Source: CAVTPU01 sp963736695 (GTDB lineage Bacteria; Actinomycetota; Actinomycetes; Mycobacteriales; Micromonosporaceae). From it: 64,000 bases of DNA. The position numbers and the translations under genes are program-made. Positions 8,432-16,313 of this stretch are shown in pieces. A model generated the notes under the pieces. It was not told the DNA's origin. It worked only from the letters and a program-made list of their open reading frames with translations, and made no database searches. The number at the start of each line of letters is the position of its first letter. The stretch's first letter is position 1. The stretch covers positions 558,001 through 622,000 of the forward strand of contig CAVTPU010000001.1 of the NCBI GenBank assembly GCA_963736695.1. The letters run 5' to 3'.

Positions 8432-8731
8432 ATGGTCGATCGCCGTGTCACCGCCGCCTGGTCGCTATTCGGTGCCATCGCCGTGGCCTCCTCGGCCCTC
8501 GTCCTGCGGCGACCGCCCACCGATCGCTTGTCCGACCTGCACATCTACTACGGCGCCGTCGAAACTGTCCAGAACGGGCAGCCGCTCTATGCCTATGTCG
8601 CCGAGAACGGTGGCCCCTTCACCTATCCGCCGTTCGCGGTGCTGCTCATGCAGCCGATGACGCTGCTCGCCGAGCCCGCGCTGCGAATGCTGTGGCTCAC
8701 ACGCGCCGGCCCGTCGTTGTCGATAGGGTGA
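8432..8731 (+). pseudogene. truncated GT87-type mannosyltransferase (N-terminal remnant)
   Basis: Only 99 residues remain. The first helix is followed by LSDLHIYYGAVETVQNGQPLY and an FTYPPFAVLL segment. These are characteristic of the N-terminus of GT87 (DUF2029) polyprenyl-phosphate-mannose mannosyltransferases, which normally have about 400 residues and 8-10 helices. The similarity stops after about residue 85, and the frame closes 4 nt before the next gene. The catalytic core and the remaining helices are missing, so activity is very unlikely. Confidence 0.65.
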
Positions 8732-8735
8732 TCCG

Positions 8736-9257
8736 ATGCTGATTCGCCGCGAGGAACCCTCCGATGTCGATGCCGTCCGCGAGGTGCATGCCGAGGCCTT
8801 CGCGACCCCGGAAACCCTGCACCGCACACCGGTGGAGGTTGGTCTAGTTGACGCGCTGCGGGCCAGCGACGCCTGGATTCCTCGGCTGTCGTTCGTCGCC
8901 ACCGACCCAGCCGGACTAGTGATCGGGCACGTCGTGTGCAGCCGGGCCCGCGTGGGCGGCACCCCGGCACTCGGCCTAGGACCTTTGGGCGTACGCGTCG
9001 CGTGGCAACGCCGTGGCGTCGGCAGCTCGCTCATGCACACGATCATCGGTGCGGCCGACGCCTTGGACGAGCCCGTCATAGTCTTGTTGGGCCACACCAC
9101 CTACTATCCCCGATTCGGTTTCCGACCCGCACTCGACTATGGCATCACCGCGCCCGTGGCGCAGTGGGGTGCGCACTTCCAGTGCCGCACATTGAATGCT
9201 TTCACTCCCGCTGTCCGTGGCGAGTTCGCCTATGCCACACCGTTCGCCGAGCTGTAG
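8736..9257 (+). CDS. GNAT family N-acetyltransferase
   Basis: A protein of 173 residues with GNAT motif A (LGPLGVRVAWQRRGVGSSLM, the acetyl-CoA pyrophosphate loop) and a YYPRFGF motif near the end, as in YhbS-like acetyltransferases. The fold is complete, but the substrate is unknown. It follows the truncated GT87 remnant by 4 bp. Its last codons (TPFAEL and stop) lie inside a perfect 155-bp repeat, the second copy of which is 2.6 kb downstream. Confidence 0.88.
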   Translation: MLIRREEPSDVDAVREVHAEAFATPETLHRTPVEVGLVDALRASDAWIPRLSFVATDPAGLVIGHVVCSRARVGGTPALGLGPLGVRVAWQRRGVGSSLMHTIIGAADALDEPVIVLLGHTTYYPRFGFRPALDYGITAPVAQWGAHFQCRTLNAFTPAVRGEFAYATPFAEL

Positions 9258-9390
9258 GACCGCCGAATTACTCGCCAATTCGCGTCGCAACCACCGAACG
9301 GGTCGATGTGGAGACACCGATCGGCGAGCATCGCGACGCTATGCGCATGTTCCGATCTCGACGCGACGGCTGCCACGATAGTCCGGGCGC
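9236..9390 (+). repeat. 155-bp perfect direct repeat, copy 1
   Basis: This copy contains the last codons of the GNAT gene plus about 130 bp downstream. It is identical base for base to 11851-12005, and the flanks diverge at once on both sides. The segment between the copies carries decayed and accessory genes. Confidence 0.93.
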
Positions 9391-9429
9391 CACAGGTAAG
9401 TGGCGAGGCGGCCTGGCGCCACTCAGGGA

Positions 9430-9750
9430 CCTCGTTGGGCGAGCCGCCGAAGTGGCGACCGATCGAAGGCCGAGGGCGGCCAGGGCCAGGTAGCCGCGTC
9501 TGGAACGGCAGTTGATAACGAGATTCGCCAGGTCCGCGAGTCCTGCGACGGACCAGTCCCGAGCGGCCGTGAGGTCCGCGAGCTCGGCGAGACCGGGACG
9601 TCCTTCGTCGGCCGCCGCGCCAGGCGGCGCCATAGCGGGTCGAGCCACGGTTGTTGACTTGCACCACCACCACGAACCCGTGGCCGAGGCAGGTCGCCAC
9701 CCACGGGCCGGAACGCGTCGTCGTCGTACCGATCGGACCCCCGAGCACGT
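9430..9750 (-). pseudogene. decayed S9 prolyl-oligopeptidase-like fragment
   Basis: Two minus-strand frames carry consecutive pieces of an alpha/beta-hydrolase peptidase of family S9. At about 9617-9685 is GHGFVVVVQVNNRGSTRYG, like the FVVVxxNxRGSTxxG strand of S9 enzymes. In another frame, at about 9436-9594, is GLAELADLTAARDWSVAG, then CRSRRGYLALAALG where an active enzyme would have GxSYGGYL. The frame change and loss of the nucleophile Ser context show decay. There is no start and no beta-propeller domain. Confidence 0.55.
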
Positions 9751-9834
9751 CGGATACGCTGCGATACGGCGGCGCAGGCGGCCCACTGCGGCACCGTCAC
9801 ATACGCGACCCGATGCCGCTAAGGCCAATAAGTT

Positions 9835-11061
9835 TCAGCTATCTATCGGCTCCTCGCTGATGACGGCGAATCTGACGTAGGGCGCACCGAACCCGATGAG
9901 CAGAGTCGCGCCCACCAGGCCCAGCAGCCCCGAGGCGACGATGACGACATGCGGGGGCACGGCTAGCGCGACGGTCCCGGCGACCGCGAACCCGAGGCCC
10001 TGCCAGAACATCGATCCGGCCATCTGGAGGCTGAGCGTGCGTCCGCGCAGTTCATCGGGCACGACGTCGAGCAGCAGCCGGTCCTGACCGAGGCTGACCG
10101 CGGCGCCAAGCCCGCTGATCAGCAGCAGCGCGAACGCAACAGGCAGGCCGGGGCTGGCGAGGAAGCCGAGCAGCGGCACGCAGACCAGTGCGGCCAGCGC
10201 TCCGATAAAACGCACCTGCCGCTCCGCGGGCACGAGCCAGTTGACCAGCACCTCGCCGCCCAGTACCCCGACCGGAATCGCGGTCAGCAGCAGCCCCGCC
10301 CCGACCGGTCCGGCTCCGTGCCCGGCGGCATAGGGCAGGGCCAGAGCCTCGGGCATGACGGCGACGGTGTTGACGAGCCAGCCGACCACGAGCACCTTAC
10401 GCACGGCGGGATGGCGGCTTACCTCCCGGATTCCGGCGAGCGAGTCCTGGATCAGCGACGTGCGCTTGATCGCGGCCGGGTCCGGGGTGCGTTCCCGGGT
10501 GGCCAGCCGCAAGATGACGGCGGACAGCAGGAAACACCCGGCGTTGATCCGCAACATCGATGTTGGTGACAATGTGGTCAGCAGCAACCCGCCGACTGCG
10601 TAGCCGCCCAACTGCGCGCCCTGAACGACAAGACGCAACAGGCTTCGGCCAGCCACATAGGATGAACCGAGTAGGACTTGGGGCAGCACGGCAGCGCGGG
10701 TCCCGGCGAACACCGGCTCAACAAGGCCTAGCGTGAAGGCGAGCAGCAGTACGGCCGCGACCGGCAGTCGGCCCAGCGACAGAACGAGCACCAGTGCGGC
10801 CGACAGCAGGTTGCACGTGACCAGCAGGCGCCGGGCCGGAAGTCGATCGACGACAGCCGACAACAGCGTCCCGCCGATCAGATGCGGAGCCAGGACCAGC
10901 GCGAACACCAGCGCCGACAACAGCGACGAACCAGTACGGGAGTAGACGAGCACGGCCAGCGCAAAGTTTGCGGTGACCACCCCAGCCATCGAGACGACAT
11001 GCGCGACGAAGATGGCCCTGAATTCGGGCACCCTCAGCGCGTCACGATAGCGGCTGGTCAT
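9835..11061 (-). CDS. MFS transporter
   Basis: A protein of 408 residues with about 10-12 hydrophobic helices. It has the layout of MFS drug exporters related to the enterobactin exporter EntS: a short N-terminus, helix 1 with FRAIFVAHVVSMAG, and a DRLPARRLL loop between helices 2 and 3. I chose the ATG at 11061 because it overlaps the stop of the P450 remnant by 4 nt (ATGA). The substrate is unknown. It lies between the two 155-bp repeats and is the only intact gene there. Confidence 0.85.
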   Translation of the reverse strand: MTSRYRDALRVPEFRAIFVAHVVSMAGVVTANFALAVLVYSRTGSSLLSALVFALVLAPHLIGGTLLSAVVDRLPARRLLVTCNLLSAALVLVLSLGRLPVAAVLLLAFTLGLVEPVFAGTRAAVLPQVLLGSSYVAGRSLLRLVVQGAQLGGYAVGGLLLTTLSPTSMLRINAGCFLLSAVILRLATRERTPDPAAIKRTSLIQDSLAGIREVSRHPAVRKVLVVGWLVNTVAVMPEALALPYAAGHGAGPVGAGLLLTAIPVGVLGGEVLVNWLVPAERQVRFIGALAALVCVPLLGFLASPGLPVAFALLLISGLGAAVSLGQDRLLLDVVPDELRGRTLSLQMAGSMFWQGLGFAVAGTVALAVPPHVVIVASGLLGLVGATLLIGFGAPYVRFAVISEEPIDS

Positions 11062-11408
11062 CGTGACAGGATGACGGTCAGGGCGACCAACATCCGCAAA
11101 TGGGAGAGCGCCGATCCGGTACACGCATGCACCCCGCACCCGAAGGTCAGACGAATGTTGGGCCAGCGCTCGAAGTCCTCCGCCGTCCGCAAATGGTTAA
11201 GCCGCAGTGGATCGAGCGAGATCGCGTGCAGCATGCTGCCGAGCGCCGAGCGTATGGCCCTGTAGTCCACGGAGGACGTCAACACCCAACTGCGCACCCG
11301 CTCGTCCCAGAAGGAACGGCCGAACTCACGCATACGGCGACACACTGGGAAGGGATCGCTCAGCTTGGCCGGGCCAAGCGGGTTGTAAATGAAGTCGAGG
11401 GTGGTCAT
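11058..11408 (-). pseudogene. internally deleted cytochrome P450 (116 residues)
   Basis: The intact reading frame joins a P450-like N-terminus (residues 1-55, FIYNPLGPA and SDPFPVCRRMREF) directly to a P450 C-terminal part with the heme-ligand loop FGCGVHACTG (89-98, Cys96). A full P450 has about 400 residues. The I helix, the ExxR region and most of the fold are absent, so about 280 residues were lost without breaking the frame. It overlaps the MFS start by 4 nt. It is probably non-functional as an oxygenase. Confidence 0.7.
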
Positions 11409-11517
11409 TGTCAGGCTCCTACCGGTGGAAGGTCATCGGAAGCACGTCGGGATAGCGCGGCGTTGCCCGACGTGCCCGGGTCGGTATCCCCACCCGGGTC
11501 GGTTCGCCCTGGGCCTA

Positions 11518-11770
11518 GAGTGGCCGGAGATGAGGGCGCGGAATGCCGCAGGCAAGTGTGGGCGCCGAGAACGAAGCACGCTCCCAGCCCAGCGACAGAT
11601 GGCGGTTCGGGACCGCCGAGCACGACCCTATCAGGCTCCGGGGACTACGCGGGGTCGCGATTGGCTGCACCGAGAGCGCCAGCAGCACGATCTGGCCCCG
11701 ATCGACGTCGATGCCGTGCATCGTGTTTTCTGCACCACCCGAATTCACCACGCTCAGTATAGGAGACGCG
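11518..11770 (-). pseudogene. second degraded P450 C-terminal fragment
   Basis: The minus-strand frame reads GIDVDRGQIVLLALS, like the strand before the P450 meander (GVxIPxGxxVLLxLxAAN). It continues to NRHLSLGWE where the heme-binding loop (HLxFGxGxHxCLG) should begin. The continuation with Cys and LGAH lies in another frame, so at least one frameshift separates the parts. No start is seen. It lies 110 bp upstream of the first P450 remnant on the same strand. Confidence 0.45.
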
Positions 11771-11850
11771 TGGCGTCTTCTTCTTTCTGGTGTCGGATCA
11801 GGACGTGGTGAGGTGTTGTCACTACCGTCCACAGGTGTAGCCCGTGACGT

Positions 11851-12005
11851 CACACCGTTCGCCGAGCTGTAGGACCGCCGAATTACTCGCCAATTCGCGT
11901 CGCAACCACCGAACGGGTCGATGTGGAGACACCGATCGGCGAGCATCGCGACGCTATGCGCATGTTCCGATCTCGACGCGACGGCTGCCACGATAGTCCG
12001 GGCGC
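11851..12005 (+). repeat. 155-bp perfect direct repeat, copy 2
   Basis: This copy is identical to 9236-9390. It carries the last six codons and stop of the GNAT gene without the rest of that gene, and ends 52 bp before the P-loop ATPase start. A duplicated gene 3' end is the usual scar of site-specific integration, but no integrase is near. Confidence 0.93.
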
Positions 12006-12057
12006 GACGACAGCGACGAATCGCCGTCACCGCGCGGAATGCGGAGGCGTAGCGGCA

Positions 12058-13539
12058 ATGGATCGAGCGAAAGCACTGGGGAAACTGTCCTTCGGAGTGG
12101 TCGACGCAGAGTCGCTCAACGATCTGGACCAGCGGTTCCTTCGAACCGCGGCCTTTGATCGACTCGTATCCGGCTTTGATCAACAGGGGTACGGCGAAGT
12201 CGCCGTTGTCCGCGGAGCGAAGGGAACGGGGAAGAGTGCACTGTTCGAGCTTCTGACGCGATTCGACGCGTCGGCTAAGCGCCTCGCCCAGGGAAAACTC
12301 GATGACGTGCTGCTCGTCGCCGGATCCGGCTTTCTCGACCTTGAGGAGGTCGCGACCGATGACATCGAGGCGCTCAAGTCCGAACGAAACTACGACCACG
12401 ACCGACTGTGGCGCCTCTACATCGGACTGAAGGTAGCCCTCGTCCTGCGTCCCCACGCGTCCCTGTCCCGTGGGCCGGTGCGCGAACTGCTGAAGGCGAT
12501 GGGAGAGCTGAGAGACCGCCGGCTTCTGCCGCTTCTTCAGACGGCCTGGCGTCATCTGATCAGCCCGGCCGTGCCAGAGAACGTGACCATCGGCCTGATG
12601 ACGGCCGCGATCAGAGTCATCACGAGGAGACGCCGAATCGACGTCAACGATCTGTTGAATGACGCCGAACAGATCCTCGAGAAGTCAGGCCAGACCGCGT
12701 GGGTGCTGTTCGACAAGATCGACGAACTCTATGCCAGAGACCGGTCGGAACGCCGGAGAGCAATCGAGGGCCTCATGTCGACGATGATGTCGCTGCGCCG
12801 AACCTTTCCTCGCATCCGGATCACCGTGTTCGTCCGCTCGGACATATGGTCAGACTTGGCGTTCACCAACAAGAGCCACCTACTCGACAAGATGGTCGAC
12901 CTGAAATGGGGCCACAACGAGATCGCGCGCCTTCTCGTCAAGGCGGCCGCCGCACGACCAGAGGTGGCGGAATACATTCAAGATTCCGTACCAGAATTTG
13001 TCGCCGCGGACGTCGACGGCCTCCCGAACGGGGTCGTCGAGCGAAGCCTCGCCGTCATCCTGCCGAGGCAGATCAGATATCGAACCCAGACGTCCGCGAC
13101 TCTCCGCTGGTTCGTTCATCGGATCCGCGATGGCAACGGCACCTATCCGCGTGAGGCCATCCTCTGGGCGAACAGAGCAGCCGAGATGGAGCAGGGATCA
13201 GTCGCCAACGGCAGGGTCACGGCGCTCGTGTCGGGTCAGTCCCTCGTCAACACCTACGCGGGCCTATCCACATCACGATGCGAAAGCTATCTGACCGAAT
13301 TCCCCGACCTCGAGGAGCACTTCGCCCGGTTCCAAGGCCAAGAAGGCCCGCAATTCACCAGGGCCCAACTCACGAAGCTCATGGCGGGTCTGTCGCCCTC
13401 GCAGGTCGAGATGCTGCGCGCACTCGACGAGGTCGGCGTCGTCACGCCGATGAACGGCAACGTCGCCGTCGCACGGTCATTCGAGGTGCCCATGCTCTAT
13501 CGCAGAGGCCTCGGGTTGACCACTCCGGACTGGATCTGA
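12058..13539 (+). CDS. P-loop ATPase, Sll1717-like family
   Basis: A protein of 493 residues. It starts with an FGVVDAE segment typical of Sll1717-type NTPases, then Walker A GAKGTGKS (53-60) and Walker B VLFDKIDELY (216-225), with a conserved Arg in VRSDIW (260-264). A helical C-terminal half follows. The family is STAND/KAP-like in layout and is often found in defence or mobile loci, but no partner enzyme is fused here. The ATG at 12058 has GGAGG 10 nt upstream. The gene is convergent with the Cas8-like gene, with 24 bp between the stops. The role is not known. Confidence 0.8.
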   Translation: MDRAKALGKLSFGVVDAESLNDLDQRFLRTAAFDRLVSGFDQQGYGEVAVVRGAKGTGKSALFELLTRFDASAKRLAQGKLDDVLLVAGSGFLDLEEVATDDIEALKSERNYDHDRLWRLYIGLKVALVLRPHASLSRGPVRELLKAMGELRDRRLLPLLQTAWRHLISPAVPENVTIGLMTAAIRVITRRRRIDVNDLLNDAEQILEKSGQTAWVLFDKIDELYARDRSERRRAIEGLMSTMMSLRRTFPRIRITVFVRSDIWSDLAFTNKSHLLDKMVDLKWGHNEIARLLVKAAAARPEVAEYIQDSVPEFVAADVDGLPNGVVERSLAVILPRQIRYRTQTSATLRWFVHRIRDGNGTYPREAILWANRAAEMEQGSVANGRVTALVSGQSLVNTYAGLSTSRCESYLTEFPDLEEHFARFQGQEGPQFTRAQLTKLMAGLSPSQVEMLRALDEVGVVTPMNGNVAVARSFEVPMLYRRGLGLTTPDWI

Positions 13540-13563
13540 GCCGGGTGAGCTCGACACCGACGG

Positions 13564-14973
13564 TCACCGCGGGTCGTCCTCGTCGATGCGCATCGCGTGT
13601 TCGTCGAGTGTGGCCTGAGCCAGAAGGCCCGCTTCCCACTCACGGCGAGCACCGGCCGCGTCCGTCGCTCGCCATCCACGCTGGTCGAGGCGCTCAAGGA
13701 CCGCGATGGTCAGCAGTTGCCGGCAGGTCTGCGACTTCCGATCCGAACCGAACAACACGTGGCCTTGTCCGCTCGTCACCGCGAGACCGGCCGCACCGAG
13801 AGGCTGCGAAGGTGGGCAGGATGCGCCTATCGCCTGCAACTCGGCCCGGAGCCGGACCGAATCCGTCGCGGCGTGCAGCAAGGCGAGCAGCGGGCTCCGC
13901 GACATCTCCGACGACAGGATCGCGGCCACGTCCGATGCCAATGCCTCCACGTGTTTTGTCTCATCGTCGCCGACCCGCAGAACACTGTGCGCATAACTCC
14001 GACACGCTCCAGCGAGCTCCACAATGTCGAGTGGCGCCGATCCGGCCCGGTCCACGGCACCCACGACAAAGCTCGCAGCCTGACCGAGAATCTGATCCGG
14101 GGAGTCAAAGGCCCGGTGGGCCAGCGCCTCGAAACCCGGCATCTCCGCGCTGCGATGCGCCCGCACCAGCGCGGCGAAGCCGGCCGCATGGGCGGGTTGT
14201 CTGCTCTGCCGCAGCCACTCGGCGATCGGTTGATCCAGCCGATGCACACCCAACGCCTGCCCCCGGTTGCTGGTGCGCAGAAGCATCAGCTCGACCCCGA
14301 CGGTGAATCGATTCTCATAACGACGCACCTGCCGCACCGCTCGGGCCATCAAGCCGAAGTCGCTCGCATCGGGCGGGCGACCAAAGGCGATGCGCGTGGC
14401 GTTCGCACGCACCTGCCGGGCGACATGCGCGGCGAGGAACTCGTCGTGGAAGGAATGTAGCGCGGCGGATGTCCCACTCGTGAGCGCGCAACCATAGGGC
14501 AGCGCGCGGAAACTGCACAGACAAGGCCAACACAGCGCCAGACCGTCCTGCCGCCGCGCGGCCGTGCCACGGCGGCGCTTTCCCGCGGTCGCGATGTCCG
14601 CCCCGCCATAGAACCCCACCGCTGTTCGCCCACACAGGACGCACGCGGCTCGCGGCCACGCGTTTTCGACGGGCATCCCGCGCCAGAGCCGCACGTCATT
14701 GGCGATGTGATGTTCACGTCTGAGCCGGAGGCCCCGCGCCCACGCATTGTTCGGAAAGATCGCATGGCTCGCCTTACGCCACAAACCGCCGCCAGTGCTG
14801 GTCGCGAGACCCGCGGATATCGCATCCTGAATCATGCGTTCGACAGCGTGGTCGAACTGGGGGCCAGCGAGTCGCGCCGGTTCCGACGCGCCGCCGAGTG
14901 CGCAGAGGGCAAACGCGCCTATCCGCTGTAACGGGTGGGCGGTCAAGATCAACGTACTCTGCTCCGCCATCAT
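13564..14973 (-). CDS. orphan Cas8b1/Cst1-like CXXC-CXXC protein
   Basis: A protein of 469 residues. Near the N-terminus, LTAHPLQRIGAFALCAL resembles the opening of Cst1 (LTGHPxxDxG...). A segment ending in HAIFPNNAW follows. Two zinc-knuckle pairs are at Cys111/Cys114 and Cys148/Cys151, then SFRALPYG and a LHSFHDE segment, as in the CRISPR Cas8b1/Cst1 (CXXC-CXXC) family. No cas3, cas5, cas7, cas1 or repeat array is visible. I chose the ATG at 14973 because the homology begins right after it. A GTG at 15012 would add 13 residues. The homology is from memory of family motifs, so the name is provisional. Confidence 0.55.
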   Translation of the reverse strand: MMAEQSTLILTAHPLQRIGAFALCALGGASEPARLAGPQFDHAVERMIQDAISAGLATSTGGGLWRKASHAIFPNNAWARGLRLRREHHIANDVRLWRGMPVENAWPRAACVLCGRTAVGFYGGADIATAGKRRRGTAARRQDGLALCWPCLCSFRALPYGCALTSGTSAALHSFHDEFLAAHVARQVRANATRIAFGRPPDASDFGLMARAVRQVRRYENRFTVGVELMLLRTSNRGQALGVHRLDQPIAEWLRQSRQPAHAAGFAALVRAHRSAEMPGFEALAHRAFDSPDQILGQAASFVVGAVDRAGSAPLDIVELAGACRSYAHSVLRVGDDETKHVEALASDVAAILSSEMSRSPLLALLHAATDSVRLRAELQAIGASCPPSQPLGAAGLAVTSGQGHVLFGSDRKSQTCRQLLTIAVLERLDQRGWRATDAAGARREWEAGLLAQATLDEHAMRIDEDDPR

Positions 14974-15508
14974 AATCAGGCGCCGATCCAGGATAGACTC
15001 GATGCAATCCACCCGGATCTTGTCTTACCACTGACGCGGACGCGCATCGCCTGTTTCATCCTTTCACGATCGATTGACGGCGATAGGATGTCTCTCCACA
15101 AACCGGAACACCTTCGCCTAAAGCTAACGACAATATTCACATCATCTATGCATGGGCGAATCGCGCCAGCGCAATTGTGTGATTCTTTGCGGCCGCACAC
15201 CCGTTGACGGCCACGCGGGTCCTTACCTGCCGACGCCGCTGCCTGCGACGATGTCCGCAACGCCGATCCAACAGCGGTTGATCGGTGCTTTCTTTCGACC
15301 GAATTGGCGCCTGCACTCATCCGCCGCAGTGGGTTACGTTATATGGCTGACATCGAACGTGCTCGAACCTTCATCCGTTGAGATGACCGTCTATGTCTGT
15401 CGCAGCCAGACGTGAGAGAAGTTCCAATAGGCATGGAGGCGCGTCTTCCGACGCTTCTGAGACAGTAGGATGGGCCGACCGGTGAGCCACACAGAGGGCC
15501 GCAGACAG
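14974..15508. other. 535-bp region without a clear gene
   Basis: This gap lies between the divergent Cas8-like and yaaA genes. It has relatively A/T-rich patches around 15100-15180 and 15330-15420 and must hold the promoters of both. I see no CRISPR repeats, no tRNA and no convincing ORF. A 27-codon minus-strand frame (15059-14976) ends 2 bp before the Cas8-like ATG, but it lacks a proper ribosome site. Confidence 0.6.
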
Positions 15509-16306
15509 ATGATCATCTTGATCCACACGTCGAAGACGATGCGGGCGGCACCCAGTGAGCCGAAGCGACCCAGCGGGCGCCGACTCACCGTACCCGTGTT
15601 GGTTCGTCAAGCAACCGAGCTCGCGGGCCACGCGCGGGCGCTGTCACCGGAGCAGATCGAGCGGGTGATGGCGGTGTCGCCACCGCTGGCCGCGAAGACC
15701 CGCGAGTCGTTCGCGGCGTGGAACACCGACCCCGCGAGCCAAACGCCGGCGGTGGAGAGCTTCGTCGGAGACATCTACAGCGGGCTGCGGGCCGGCGAGT
15801 TCACCACGGCGGAGAAGACCTTCGCGAGTCGGCACCTGAGAATCCTGTCGGGGCTCTATGGCATTCTCCGGCCGTACGACGGAATTTGCCCTTATCGGTT
15901 GGAGATGGGTTATCGCCTGCCCGACCCGCGGGTAGGCGATCTCTACACCTATTGGGGCAGTGCGATCGCCGAGCAACTGCCCGCAACCGGGGTCATCGTC
16001 AACCTCACCGCCGTCGAATATGGACGGACCGTGACGCGACACGTCGACCCGACTCGCATGGTGGCGCCGAAGTTTCTCACCACCGATCCGAAGTCGGGCA
16101 CGCCGAAGTTCGTCGCCGTGCACGCGAAGATCGCCCGAGGCGCGTTCGCCCGGTGGCTCATCACCACCCGCGCCGCCGACAGCGCAGACCTCACCCGCTT
16201 CGACGACCTCGGCTATCGGCACTCACCCGAGTTGAGCGGCGACCGCGAACCGTGTTTCGTCTGCACTGAATTCGGGGGCACCGGACTCAGCGTGCGACTG
16301 ACCTGA
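15509..16306 (+). CDS. yaaA: peroxide stress protein YaaA (DUF328)
   Basis: A protein of 265 residues. It begins MIILIHTSKTM, as YaaA proteins do, and has the conserved central LSGLYGILRPYD and LEMGYRLPD segments and the YTYWG motif. In E. coli, YaaA limits free iron and protects DNA during peroxide stress. The same role here is inferred from the family. The ATG at 15509 matches the family start, and the frame is open 13 codons further up. It is convergent with the EAL gene, with 7 bp between them. Confidence 0.9.
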   Translation: MIILIHTSKTMRAAPSEPKRPSGRRLTVPVLVRQATELAGHARALSPEQIERVMAVSPPLAAKTRESFAAWNTDPASQTPAVESFVGDIYSGLRAGEFTTAEKTFASRHLRILSGLYGILRPYDGICPYRLEMGYRLPDPRVGDLYTYWGSAIAEQLPATGVIVNLTAVEYGRTVTRHVDPTRMVAPKFLTTDPKSGTPKFVAVHAKIARGAFARWLITTRAADSADLTRFDDLGYRHSPELSGDREPCFVCTEFGGTGLSVRLT

Positions 16307-16313
16307 TCTTCGA

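Noticed and set aside
14976..15059. 27-codon leader peptide before the Cas8-like gene
   Set aside because: Its stop lies 2 bp before the next ATG, which is suggestive, but the only purine tract touches its own start codon and nothing supports translation.
15013..15469. Small plus-strand ORF (about 87 codons) before yaaA
   Set aside because: Mixed composition, no ribosome site and no recognisable domain. The region is better read as promoter DNA.
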